A stretch of DNA of 64,000 nt from Virgibacillus proomii (GCF_900162615.1 NZ_FUFN01000009.1:558519-622518); one strand, 5' to 3'; numbered from the stretch's first letter, positions 9,106 through 17,827 are shown. The notes: a model not told the origin generated them from the sequence alone. Translations and numbers: made by a program.

Positions 9106-9159
9106 CACACCAACCTCCAATGTACAGTATTTAGTATTTTGAATTTAAAAATTAAACTT

Positions 9160-10086
9160 TTAATAGCTTGGTATTTTTATACCTTTTTCAACCTCTTTTT
9201 GTATGTTTAATATTTGGCTAGTTTCAACCAAAGGCCATTTTTCGATAATTTCCTTTTCTCTATCACCATCAATTACAATCACTGCTTCTGAAGTATCTTT
9301 TGATATCTCTATCGCTTTTGGTGATTGAAAGCTTGTTGATCTAAACGTTTGACTCATTTTACTTTCGTCTGCATTCCAAATGGTAGCATCAATTTGGAGA
9401 GACATTAACATATCAAATAATTGCATATAATTGGTATTAACATATTCCACATTTCTATGTTCAAATTCTGCAAATGTCAACTTCATTTGGTCTGGAGATT
9501 CCATATCAACGCCAATTTTCATTCCATCCTGAACCTTACTTTGGTTTGGATCAGCCAAAAAAATTTTATGAGTAGAAACGTAACTATTAGCACCAAATTC
9601 CTTGAAGACTTTTAGATTAGAATATTTAGATAGTACGCTTTTTGCTGTCAATTTTGAAACAATCGCAAAATCACTTCTTTTAGTTCGCACAGTCTCTATT
9701 CGATTTAAATCGCCTCTCATGTACATTAAGTTTACTTTCTTTCCTGCTGATTCAAACACTTCTACTAAGCCTGTAGCTAAACCTTCATATTTTCTAGAGT
9801 ATGGCAGTGGCATTGACCCAGCTAAAGGTGCAATTCCTGCAATCTCTAGTAATAAATCATTATCTTTATTTGTTAAGAATGTACCAAGATGACCTCGAGC
9901 TTCTAACTTAATTGCTCTTAATTCTTCTAATAAACTAAGTGCACTCTGTACAGTTCCTCTACCTATTGATAATTTTTTACTATAATCAGAAACTCGCGGT
10001 ATTTTATTTCCTGTTTCTAATTGTATTAACTCCTTGGCAATATTTTTAGCAGTTAGCCCATTTTTAGAGTAAAACTTTTCCCACAT
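9160..10086 (-). CDS. yhfZ: YhfZ-like transcriptional regulator, 308 aa
   Basis: A GntR-like winged helix at residues 15-75 (DYSKKLSIGRGTVQSALSLL is the recognition region), followed by a C-terminal domain with a periplasmic-binding-protein-like pattern (RTKRSDFAIVSKLTAKSVL; KIGVDMESPDQMKLTFA) that would sense a small ligand. It matches YhfZ of the E. coli yhf cluster. ATG 10086 (MWEKFY) is chosen over 10095 because AAGG lies 9 nt upstream. As first gene of the operon it probably regulates itself; a palindrome and a cre-like site sit just upstream at 10107-10144. Confidence 0.85.
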   Translation of the reverse strand: MWEKFYSKNGLTAKNIAKELIQLETGNKIPRVSDYSKKLSIGRGTVQSALSLLEELRAIKLEARGHLGTFLTNKDNDLLLEIAGIAPLAGSMPLPYSRKYEGLATGLVEVFESAGKKVNLMYMRGDLNRIETVRTKRSDFAIVSKLTAKSVLSKYSNLKVFKEFGANSYVSTHKIFLADPNQSKVQDGMKIGVDMESPDQMKLTFAEFEHRNVEYVNTNYMQLFDMLMSLQIDATIWNADESKMSQTFRSTSFQSPKAIEISKDTSEAVIVIDGDREKEIIEKWPLVETSQILNIQKEVEKGIKIPSY

Positions 10087-10106
10087 TATTATCATCCTTA
10101 AATCAA

Positions 10107-10144
10107 TATACTATATTTTGTATAATTATATTATAACGTTTTCA
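10107..10144 (-). promoter_or_regulatory. yhfZ operator candidate plus cre-like site
   Basis: TATACTATATTTTGTATA (10107-10124) has TATAC/GTATA arms. Read on the minus strand, TGAAAACGTTATAA (10131-10144) fits the CcpA cre consensus at 13 of 14 positions, and TATAAT inside it could be a -10 element. The same two blocks in the same order stand in front of the amidase pseudogene at 11469-11508. The pairing suggests YhfZ control and carbon catabolite repression of the operon. Confidence 0.6.
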
Positions 10145-10203
10145 TTTATCTTTGCAACCGTTTATATGATAATTTTAATTATTTATTTCTTCAAAACCAT
10201 CGG

Positions 10204-11431
10204 TTAGTAAAATGTAAATCTGTCAACTTCTTTTCCTGATGTAAAAAAATACCTTTTCCAAACAGCGGGAAGTGAAATGCTTCTTCTAATTTTTTGGCAA
10301 AAACAATGCTTTTTAGCATTTTCAAAACCTTTTTTAGCAATGATTAATAAACCAGTTGCCAAGTTATTTGTTGGAACCGTAATAGCAGTTGTTTGATAAA
10401 TATTTGCAGAGCGCACTAAATATTTTCCACTATTCTCAGTAATTTTTTCGCCTACTTTTCCAAAATTCCGAGCTATTGTTTCTCCGTATCCAAAAACATC
10501 TATAGGCCCTTCACAGGTTATAATTAATTCCTGCTTATTTTTTTCTAGAATGCCCTGAATTAACTTCATTCCAATTTTTCGATCTTCTATTCCGGTCATA
10601 TCTACTTCTCTACAATCGAACAGTCTTTGATCAATTTTTGACAGCAATGCATTACTTTGTCATTCATATCCACTTACTGGGCAATTTACTGTACTTTTCT
10701 TTGGGATTACTATGCTTAACTTTTCGACCATATTTCCAGTAAGCTTTTTGGCTGTTATAACCCCCCATTATGTTATTCAGCATAGATATGTTCTTTGCAA
10801 TAACGCCCACACTCGCATTAAATTCAATTCCATCTGTTGAAATGCTTTTGTTCTTCGTAAATAAAGTGAAACTTCATTCAGTTGGAGTTTTTTTTCATCT
10901 CCTACTGAATGTTAGTACCGCAAGGGTATGACCTAAAGGCCCTTAAACGAATCGAGCATTTAGGTGCCGTAAGAATCCCACTTCAAGACCTGAGTTGATA
11001 CAACAGGGTCTAAGTGGGAGATAACGGCACCTTACATGCAAGCCCAGCTCCTATTACAGAAGGCAATTGACAGCTCATAGGTGCAAGAACCACCGCCATC
11101 TGTTCCTATGGCAAAGTCGTTTAATCCTCTTAAAATATTTATCGGACTACCACTAGTAGATCCTGTCATTTCTCTGTAGGTTATAGGGTTATTCAAATCA
11201 GGATCAATAGCTCTTCCAAGATGGGCTGCTTTATCTATTGTTAAGAACACCATTTGTGATTTTCAGAGTTAATCTAACCAACACTTGCTTTGGTATTTAA
11301 TTTGTGTCTTTAATTCCGTAAAACAATAATGGATGTTTATCCTTTACGCGTAATTTTAAAGATGGGTTTAACGTAACAACGGATCTGCCTATTTCTCTCT
11401 CAGCTAAAATCATTCTTTTCTTAATTGTCAC
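10204..11431 (-). pseudogene. Amidase-signature pseudogene split by an R1 copy
   Basis: Pieces of one amidase lie in order on the minus strand: HPLLFYGIKDTN (catalytic-lysine region) near 11320, GSTSGSPINILRG and AIGTDGGGS (the Ser-cis-Ser motif) at 11090-11180, then, past an R1 element at 10861-11039, KNKSISTDGIEFNASVGVI (10795-10850), and a C-terminal ANIYQTTAITVP / GLLIIAKKGFE part (10290-10400). There is a stop after KDTN. After GGGS the expected VLAPMSCQLPS continues only in another frame, and a further stop lies near 10660. The gene would have started at GTG 11431 behind GGAAGG. It is not functional. Its promoter region resembles that of yhfZ, so it was probably part of the same regulon. 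Confidence 0.65.
10861..11039 (+). repeat. R1 repeat inside the amidase pseudogene; terminal hairpin inverted
   Basis: A full-length R1 copy: ATAAAGTGAAACTTCATTC, first stem-loop (AGTTGGAG/CTCCTACT), AAGGGTATGACCTAAAGGCCC, CGAGCATTTA, terminal hairpin and TTACATGC. The hairpin between GGTGCCGT and ACGGCACC reads in the reverse direction relative to other copies: AATCCCACTTCAAG comes first and GGGTCTAAGTGGGAG last, whereas elsewhere TCCCACTTAGACCC comes first. The rest of the element has the normal orientation. Confidence 0.85.
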
Positions 11432-11468
11432 TACATAACCTTCCAATCCTATTTGATTCTTAATCCAA

Positions 11469-11508
11469 AATACAAAATATAGTATATGTACATATTGTAA
11501 CGTTTTCA
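11469..11508 (-). promoter_or_regulatory. Second copy of the yhfZ-type operator and cre-like site
   Basis: ATACAAAATATAGTATA (11470-11486) is the exact reverse complement of 17 of the 18 bases of the palindrome at 10107. TTGTAACGTTTTCA (11495-11508) reads on the minus strand as TGAAAACGTTACAA, a cre-like site. Both lie just upstream of the amidase pseudogene. Confidence 0.55.
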
Positions 11509-11676
11509 AAAAATCTTCAAGTTACGTTTTACTATTTCGCATAAATGTAAATCTGCTCTATATTATGTATAATAACAATACTTCCTAGCAGATTCATACA
11601 TATTCTGGATATTATTGCATAATTGTCTTATGCAAACTTCATAATAAGTATAATTATATATCTAGCCTTACAACAA

Positions 11677-11693
11677 TGTAACCTAATTGTAAT
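11677..11693 (+). promoter_or_regulatory. WalR-type box upstream of the first LCP gene
   Basis: TGTAAC-N5-TGTAAT fits the published WalR (YycF) direct repeat TGTWAH-N5-TGTWAH exactly. A possible -10 (TAGTAAAAT, about 11713) lies downstream and the LCP start is 62 nt further. PhoP boxes have a closely similar form on the opposite strand, so either regulator is possible. Confidence 0.5.
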
Positions 11694-11754
11694 TTACGTT
11701 CGACAAATATAGTAGTAAAATAGTGAATAGTTAGGTTTTTAATGAGGTGTATTT

Positions 11755-12747
11755 ATGTCGAAAAACCGTGAAAATATATATAGAGTGAGGAATCATAAGA
11801 AAAAAAAGCGTAAAAAACGCTTGCTTTTTTTAATCATTCCATTATCCCTTCTTTTAATTGGGGCTGCTTCCTATGGAATTTATGTATATAACACTGCTCA
11901 AGAAGCAGCTGATGATTCTTATGAAGGAATAGGAAGAAATGGTGAAAAATCTAAATTAAGAGACGAAGCAGTCACTCCTATTGAGGATAATGTTTCTGTC
12001 CTTATCATCGGCGTAGACGACACCGTAAAACGTGATTTTAAAGGGAAAAGTCGATCTGATGCACTAATGCTTGCCACCTTTAACAAACAACAGAAAGATG
12101 TAAATATTTTAAGTATCCCTAGAGATTCGTATGTAAATGTACCCGACTATGGTTTTACAAAGATTAACCATGCCTACTTTTATGGCGGACCAAAAAAAAC
12201 AATAGAAACAGTTGAAAACTTTTTAAATGTACCTGTTGATTATTATGTACGTCTGAATTTTGAAGCTTTTATTGAAATTATTGATACAATTGGCGGAATT
12301 CAATATGATGTACCGTTTGCGATAAATGAATTGGATTCTAACGATAATCCAAATGCCGTCCAATTAAATCCCGGATATCAGACATTAAATGGCGAAGAAG
12401 CATTAGCATTAGCTAGAACAAGAAAGTACGATAGCAAAGAAGCTGCCACAGCTTCTTCGATATTAAAAGTAGATGAACTAATTAAAGCTGTTGGTGATAA
12501 CATGAGCACCAATTTATCCTTCAATGAAATGAAAAGCTTCATTAGTTATGGTTTAAATAACAGTTTGGCAATAAACACGATAAATTTAGAAGGAACAGGA
12601 ACCAAATTAAATGACGGATTATGGTATTATCAGGTAGACGAACAAAGTAGGAGTGCAGCGGAGAATCAATTAAGAGATCACCTTAATTTTCAAACAACCA
12701 CTCCTAATGGGCAAGAATATACGCAAGAAACTAGTGAAAATTTGTAA
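11755..12747 (+). CDS. LCP (LytR-CpsA-Psr) family protein, lacking the RxxRQ segment, 330 aa
   Basis: LCP proteins move undecaprenyl-linked wall polymers onto peptidoglycan outside the membrane. There is a basic N-terminus, one transmembrane helix (LLFLIIPLSLLLIGAASYGI, about 24-43), then the LCP domain: VSVLIIGVDD, SRSDALMLATFN (Arg/Asp), LSIPRDSYV and LALARTRKYD. Compared with the neighbouring paralogue (13096-14079), about 16 residues after ARTRKYD are gone, including the DIERGKRQQ stretch that carries the conserved second arginine pair. It may therefore be inactive or non-catalytic. The ATG has GAGGTG upstream. A 48-residue-like tail region ends in polar residues. Confidence 0.85.
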   Translation: MSKNRENIYRVRNHKKKKRKKRLLFLIIPLSLLLIGAASYGIYVYNTAQEAADDSYEGIGRNGEKSKLRDEAVTPIEDNVSVLIIGVDDTVKRDFKGKSRSDALMLATFNKQQKDVNILSIPRDSYVNVPDYGFTKINHAYFYGGPKKTIETVENFLNVPVDYYVRLNFEAFIEIIDTIGGIQYDVPFAINELDSNDNPNAVQLNPGYQTLNGEEALALARTRKYDSKEAATASSILKVDELIKAVGDNMSTNLSFNEMKSFISYGLNNSLAINTINLEGTGTKLNDGLWYYQVDEQSRSAAENQLRDHLNFQTTTPNGQEYTQETSENL

Positions 12748-12767
12748 TTTCATATTAGAAAAACCTG

Positions 12768-12847
12768 GCTTTCCGCCAAGTCTTTATGGCGAAAGCTATC
12801 GTTTTTCTTATACTATAAAACCTAAAGTTTTATAGTATAAGAAAAAA
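12768..12847 (+). terminator. Two consecutive hairpins after the first LCP gene
   Basis: The first stem is GCTTTCCGCCA / TGGCGAAAGC (one bulge) followed by GTTTTTC. The second is a nearly perfect palindrome, TTTTTCTTATACTATAAAA against TTTTATAGTATAAGAAAAA, at 12802-12847. Pieces of both recur elsewhere (15863, 34385, 41764-41800), so they are also small dispersed repeats. Confidence 0.75.
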
Positions 12848-13095
12848 ATTATCTAAATTTCACCATAAAATGTATGATATTGTCTAAATATAAAAGTCAA
12901 CCCTAGACAAGCGGTTAAACCTATAAAATTACGGTTTTCTATTCCTTCGTTTTCCTAGACATTTCTTAAATCTGCAGATATGTTATTTACTAATATGGTT
13001 ATTCATAGTAAGATTAATTATATTGAAACCTTACCATGTCTATAATTCGACAAAAATCTACAATTCGATATCTAATTTTTTAAGGATGGAGTCCG

Positions 13096-14079
13096 ATGTC
13101 AAAAATGCCTACACAAACCAGGATAGTAAAAAGAAAAAAAAGAAAGTTAAGGAAAAGGGCGTATTTTATATTAATTCCACTAATCCTTGGATTTTTTTCG
13201 GTAGTAATTTACGCTTCATATTTATATATTAAAGCAGATAGTGTCTTGTCAAATTCTTATGAAGATGATGGGATGGATAAGTCTGCTCTTAGAGAATCAA
13301 CAGTAGATCCATCAGTAGATAATGTTTCTGTGCTCATTATGGGAGTTGACTCTAGCGATCTGCGAAAAAATGAAGATAACGCTAGAACAGATACTTTAAT
13401 GGTAGCTACTTTAAACAAAAAAGACAAAAGTATAAAATTAGTCAGTATCCCACGTGATTCGTATGTCTATATTCCAGAGGTTGGATATGAGAGTAAAATA
13501 AATCATGCTCATGCCTATGGAGGAACTCAGGCCACTAGAGAAACAGTAGAAAGGTTATTAGATATACCTATTGACTATTATGTAAAAGTAAATTTTGAAG
13601 CTTTTATTGAGGTAGTCGATGCAGTAAATGGTATAACCGTTGACGTTCCATATGAACTAAGAGAACAAAATTCAAAAGATCAAGCTAATGCTGTTCACCT
13701 TCTACCGGGCAAACAAGAATTAAACGGTGAAGAAGCTCTAGCCCTAGCTCGAACTCGTAAGCTCGATAATGATATTGAGCGCGGAAAAAGGCAACAGGAA
13801 ATTATTAAAGCTATAGTAAAAAAAGCCGTTTCGGTTAATTCAGTATTGAAATATGATGATATTCTAGAAGCTATCGGTAGCAATATGACAACGAATATGA
13901 CTTTTAGTGAAATGAAAAGTTTCATTGCTTATGGTACAGAAGGAAAACGTCTTGACTTTGAAACCTATACACTTGAAGGAGCAGATTATCAGCAAAACGG
14001 ATCTTATTACTGGCAGCTTGATGATACTGCCTTAAGTGAAACTCAAAATATGCTTAAACGTCATCTTGATATTCAATAA
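13096..14079 (+). CDS. LCP (LytR-CpsA-Psr) family wall-polymer ligase, 327 aa
   Basis: A complete LCP protein: basic N-terminus, transmembrane segment (AYFILIPLILGFFSVVIYASYLY), then VSVLIMGVDSSD, ARTDTLMVATLN, VSIPRDSYVYIP, the ARTRKLDNDIERGKRQQ catalytic arginine cluster and KYDDILEAIGSNMTTN. It would attach wall teichoic acid or another secondary polymer to peptidoglycan on the outer face of the membrane. The ATG at 13096 follows GGATGGAG. It is a tandem paralogue of the 11755 gene but keeps all motifs, so it is the likely active copy. A strong terminator follows at 14212. Confidence 0.9.
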   Translation: MSKMPTQTRIVKRKKRKLRKRAYFILIPLILGFFSVVIYASYLYIKADSVLSNSYEDDGMDKSALRESTVDPSVDNVSVLIMGVDSSDLRKNEDNARTDTLMVATLNKKDKSIKLVSIPRDSYVYIPEVGYESKINHAHAYGGTQATRETVERLLDIPIDYYVKVNFEAFIEVVDAVNGITVDVPYELREQNSKDQANAVHLLPGKQELNGEEALALARTRKLDNDIERGKRQQEIIKAIVKKAVSVNSVLKYDDILEAIGSNMTTNMTFSEMKSFIAYGTEGKRLDFETYTLEGADYQQNGSYYWQLDDTALSETQNMLKRHLDIQ

Positions 14080-14211
14080 AAGCCACACATATGTGTACAA
14101 AATTCACGGTTACTGTGTGTCGATATGAGAAAACAAAAATTAATAAGATAAAGATATAAGAAAATCGTACATTCCCATTTTATTTTTACTTTCTAAAAAG
14201 ATAAAAGTTTA

Positions 14212-14262
14212 AGGTTCGTTAATCTTTGGTTTTATAAGTCAAAGATTAACGAACCTATTTTT
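14212..14262 (+). terminator. Terminator after the second LCP gene
   Basis: AGGTTCGTTAATCTTTG pairs perfectly with CAAAGATTAACGAACCT (17 bp, 11-nt loop), then ATTTTTATTT. The minus side has CTTAAACTTTT, so it may also stop the converging tagO transcript. Confidence 0.9.
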
Positions 14263-14333
14263 ATTTACAGAAAAGTTATTTATGTTCTAACATTGTTCTT
14301 ACCTTTAAAGCTTCTAACTACTTGAGCTGGACT

Positions 14334-15389
14334 TTACAATTTATGTTTTAATGCTTTTAAAAAATTGGTCAATGGCTTATAATTGCTACTAATCAACTCG
14401 AGATTTTCAATTAGCAATTGCAGGGACACCATTGAAATAACAAAAATAACTATTCCCCCCCACAATGTTGCCATTGAAAATAAAATACCGGCAGCGCTGA
14501 ACATAGTGCTTAGTGCATAAATTAATAATACTGTCTGCTTATGCGAAAAACCCATCTGCAATAATCGATGATGCAAATGAGAACTGTCTGGGCTTGATAA
14601 TGGTTGACTATTCACATACCTTCTTACCATTGCAATTAATGTATCCGATATAGGTACAGCCAGGATAAATACTGGAATAAGAAAAGAGACAATCGTTACA
14701 CTTTTAAAACCTAATAATGCCAACACCGAAATCATGTAACCCAAAAATAAAGATCCCGTATCTCCCATAAATATTTTTGCGGGGAAAAAATTATATCGCA
14801 AAAACCCAAGTGTACTAAAAAATAGCACGAACGCGAGAGTAACTACGTATACATTTCCCATACTTACCGCTATTCCGGCAATTGTAAACAAAGCTATTGC
14901 AGATACTCCTGCAGCAAGCCCGTCTAGTCCATCAATTAAATTCATTGCATTGGTAACGCCTACAATCCAAAATATGGTTATTACTGAACTCAGTAGCCCA
15001 AATTCAATCTGTCCCCCAAAAGGAAGGTTAACAAATTCCACCTGTAATCCTCCCCCAAAAACGACAAATGAAGCTATAAAAATTTGAGCAACAAACTTGA
15101 ATTTTGGCGGTAAATCAAAAATATCATCAAGGAACCCTAAAATAATAACTAATGTTGCCCCTAACATAATGGCTAGATGATAATCACTTTGGGGTTGTAA
15201 GATGGTTATTCCCAATAAAAAACTTATAAATATACTCAACCCACCTAAAGTAGGAACAGGGTCTTTATGAACTTTTCTGTTATTCGGCCTATCTTTAACA
15301 TCCAAGAATTTTGAAATTGCTATAATAAAAGGGGGTATAATAAGCGAAAATAACAGGGTTACTCCGGCGAGCAAAGCTATTTTTAGCAT
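14334..15389 (-). CDS. tagO: TagO-type undecaprenyl-phosphate GlcNAc-1-phosphate transferase, 351 aa
   Basis: A polytopic membrane enzyme that starts wall teichoic acid synthesis by moving GlcNAc-1-P from UDP-GlcNAc to undecaprenyl phosphate on the cytoplasmic face. Motifs: RKVHKDPVPTLGG near the N-terminus, GFLDDIFDLPPK (Mg2+ aspartates), NAMNLIDGLDGLAAG, FMGDTGSLFLGY and the cytoplasmic HLHHRLLQMGFSHKQ. About 11 transmembrane helices. The start ATG 15389 (MLKIALLAG) has GAGG upstream; the frame is open to 15449 but without a site. This is one of three TagO-like genes in the window (also 36542 and 49532). Its place beside LCP and tagGH makes it the best candidate for the teichoic acid enzyme. 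Confidence 0.85.
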   Translation of the reverse strand: MLKIALLAGVTLLFSLIIPPFIIAISKFLDVKDRPNNRKVHKDPVPTLGGLSIFISFLLGITILQPQSDYHLAIMLGATLVIILGFLDDIFDLPPKFKFVAQIFIASFVVFGGGLQVEFVNLPFGGQIEFGLLSSVITIFWIVGVTNAMNLIDGLDGLAAGVSAIALFTIAGIAVSMGNVYVVTLAFVLFFSTLGFLRYNFFPAKIFMGDTGSLFLGYMISVLALLGFKSVTIVSFLIPVFILAVPISDTLIAMVRRYVNSQPLSSPDSSHLHHRLLQMGFSHKQTVLLIYALSTMFSAAGILFSMATLWGGIVIFVISMVSLQLLIENLELISSNYKPLTNFLKALKHKL

Positions 15390-15902
15390 AGAGCCTACCT
15401 CATCCCCTATCATATAAAATATCAATTTTAGATCCGATAAACATGGCAAATATTATCATCAAAATTTCGGATAAAAAACTTATCCTCAATAGTAGTAATG
15501 TACCCTTATATTTAATAAAAATGTACGAATAGTTTCATCTAAAAATTTCCAGTAATTATATAAAATAATCGCCAGCATCATTGTCTTTTCAAGATAATTT
15601 TTGTGAAAAATAAGTACTCAATAAAGACACCTATCCATTTGATCAATATTTTACATTTAATGTACTGATATCATTTGTTTTATTTTTTTATTTATTTATG
15701 TATTCAAAGCGATGAAAACAAATATAAATGATGTATTCATCAACCAACACGTAATGCCAAGATAGACTTGTTATTTTTGTTTCCAGTTGAATAAGTAATT
15801 AAACGATATATGATGAGCGTGATATAAAGCTTGTTTCACATATACTATTAAAAAGCTATCTTTTTTCTTATACTATAAACCATAAATACCTTAACATATA
15901 AA
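15390..15902. other. Non-coding gap upstream of tagO
   Basis: An AT-rich stretch with no gene. It holds one copy of the TTCTTATACTATAAA motif at 15863 that also occurs near 12805, but nothing else I can name. Confidence 0.4.
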
Positions 15903-15944
15903 GAAAATCAAGCAATGAATTTCGAGAATTCAATTGCTTGATTT
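15903..15944 (-). terminator. Terminator of tagGH
   Basis: AAAATCAAGCAAT / ATTGCTTGATTTT stem, followed on the minus strand by TTTTCTTT. It lies about 100 nt beyond the tagH stop. Confidence 0.8.
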
Positions 15945-16044
15945 TGGGTAATTTAAATGAAGTATAAACACGAATACTTCAGTTTTTATATTACTCTATA
16001 AGGATTTGATGTTTATTCCATAAGTTATACTCCAAGACAAAAAA

Positions 16045-16860
16045 TTATAATTGAAGAGATTTAAGGGCTTCCTGCTGTTTTTTATACGCCTCATCTCGAT
16101 AGGCTTTTTTCTCCTGCTTGGACATCTTTCTATAATCTTTTAAAAACTTCTCATATTTTGGTAAAACATCTTCCACGGAACCAAAATCTTTCACCATACC
16201 GTACTCCAACCACAATATTTTTTCACAAAACTGCCTCATTTGTCCTATAGAATGACTAACAAAAATCATTGTTTTTCCTTTTTCTTTAAATTCCATCATT
16301 TTGTTTAAACTTTTTTCAGCAAATGCCTTATCTCCTACTGATAGGGCTTCGTCTATAATCAAAATATCAGGATCAACATTAACGGAAATAGCAAAACCAA
16401 GTCTTGACCTCATTCCACTGGAATATGACTTAACAGGTTGATCGATAAACTCTTCTAATTCTGCGAACTCAATAATTTCTGGTTCTAATTTTCTTATTTC
16501 TCCTTTATTAAAACCTAACATAAGTAACTTTAATTCAATATTATCTCTTCCTGTCAAGTCATTTTTTAATCCTGCGGCTACCGCAATAAGAGATGCCTGT
16601 CCATTTATTTCTACACTACCTGTTGTTTCCGGAACAATACCGGCAATGATATTTGATAAGGTAGACTTTCCTGATCCATTTATACCTACAAATCCAATAA
16701 TGTCTCCTTTTTCAGCCTCAAAGCTGACATCAGCTAGCGCATAAAAATCTTTACCGTAGCTTTTAGGCATAATTAAATCTAGTAAACGTTCCTTCGCATC
16801 TTTATATAATTTATATTTTTTTGATAGATTCTTTGCAATAATAGCTTTCTCCATTTTCAT
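16045..16860 (-). CDS. tagH: TagH-like teichoic acid export ABC ATPase, 271 aa
   Basis: The ATPase of the exporter that carries lipid-linked teichoic acid across the membrane. Walker A GINGSGKST near residue 60, signature YSSGMRSRLG, Walker B DILIIDEALSVGD, and SHS in the H-loop. The N-terminus (KNLSKKYKLYKDAKERLLDL) is typical of polysaccharide-export ATPases of the TagH/RfbE class. At 271 residues it lacks the long C-terminal extension of B. subtilis TagH and resembles S. aureus TarH in length. GTG, ATG and ATG starts (16863, 16860, 16854) are close together behind AAAGG; I use 16860. It lies 9 nt after tagG. Confidence 0.9.
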   Translation of the reverse strand: MKMEKAIIAKNLSKKYKLYKDAKERLLDLIMPKSYGKDFYALADVSFEAEKGDIIGFVGINGSGKSTLSNIIAGIVPETTGSVEINGQASLIAVAAGLKNDLTGRDNIELKLLMLGFNKGEIRKLEPEIIEFAELEEFIDQPVKSYSSGMRSRLGFAISVNVDPDILIIDEALSVGDKAFAEKSLNKMMEFKEKGKTMIFVSHSIGQMRQFCEKILWLEYGMVKDFGSVEDVLPKYEKFLKDYRKMSKQEKKAYRDEAYKKQQEALKSLQL

Positions 16861-16869
16861 CACAAGCCT

Positions 16870-17694
16870 TTATAAGTAGTCAATAAAATGCCTACGGAAT
16901 TTCACATGTAACATAGATCCAAATAGGAATAGTACAATTACAATTCCCCAAAAAATTAAAGTATACTCCCAATGAGTAATAAAATGCCATTCAGTGCCAA
17001 ACAGTGCAGCTCGATAACCTTCAATCAAATAATAAAGTGGATTTAACTGCAAAATCTTAAATATATCAGGGAATTGGTTGGCTAATAACGATAACGGCCA
17101 TAACAGACCAGATAAGTATAAAAGCATTCTTAATGCTGAGTTTAATAACATATGCACATCCCTAATAATTGTTGATAGTGTTGAAGTAATTAATGAAAGT
17201 GAAAATATCAGGGATAAGGCTGCAATTATATAGTAGATTAACTGTAAATAATAAATAGATACAAGGTATCCACTCAAATTTAAAATAACAATAGATATAG
17301 CTAGCATGATTAAATGAATGTAAAATTGAGAAAAGATAACATAACCTGGTATAATACTCATTGGAAAGTTCATCTTTGATAGCATTTTTAATCGAGTATA
17401 AATGGATTTAGAACCTTGTATTATACCTTGGTAAAAAAATGTCCAAAGGAAAAAAGCTGCCAATAACCAACTAAAAAATTCTATTTCTTCTCCATTCATA
17501 ATAATCGGCTTTCTAGACCTAAGGGTAGCAAAAACAAACCAATAAATAGCTATCTGTATTGACGGATTTAATACTTCCCATAGTATTCCTAAATAGTTAC
17601 TCTTATTATTACTTCTTAGTTCATACATGGAAAGTCTTCTTACTAAATAAAAATGATCTACTTGTTCTTTTATAACCTTTAATGCAGATTTCAT
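16870..17694 (-). CDS. tagG: TagG-like ABC-2 permease for teichoic acid export, 274 aa
   Basis: The membrane partner of TagH. Six hydrophobic segments, first near residue 40-60 after the basic RRLSMYELRSNNKSNYLGILWEVL, the common start of ABC-2 polysaccharide exporters. LNPLYYLIEGYRAALFGTEWH near 220 is the second conserved ABC-2 landmark. The ATG at 17694 is followed by tagH in the same direction, giving a two-gene operon. A separate terminator lies upstream at 17783, so the TagF-like gene is a distinct unit. Confidence 0.9.
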   Translation of the reverse strand: MKSALKVIKEQVDHFYLVRRLSMYELRSNNKSNYLGILWEVLNPSIQIAIYWFVFATLRSRKPIIMNGEEIEFFSWLLAAFFLWTFFYQGIIQGSKSIYTRLKMLSKMNFPMSIIPGYVIFSQFYIHLIMLAISIVILNLSGYLVSIYYLQLIYYIIAALSLIFSLSLITSTLSTIIRDVHMLLNSALRMLLYLSGLLWPLSLLANQFPDIFKILQLNPLYYLIEGYRAALFGTEWHFITHWEYTLIFWGIVIVLFLFGSMLHVKFRRHFIDYL

Positions 17695-17782
17695 CTATAT
17701 AAACCCTTTCAAGTATAAAATATACTTTCTCTAACGCTATTAAATTATACAAGCAAAAGTAATAAAATACAATTAAATTTAT

Positions 17783-17827
17783 AGATATAAAAATCAGACC
17801 CGTGCTCTTAAGGCCTGATTTTTATAT
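17783..17827 (-). terminator. Terminator of the TagF-like gene
   Basis: The inverted repeat AGATATAAAAATCAG / CTGATTTTTATATCT directly abuts the stop codon at 17828 and gives a long A/T-rich stem with a G+C core and a T-rich 3' side on the minus strand. Confidence 0.8.
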
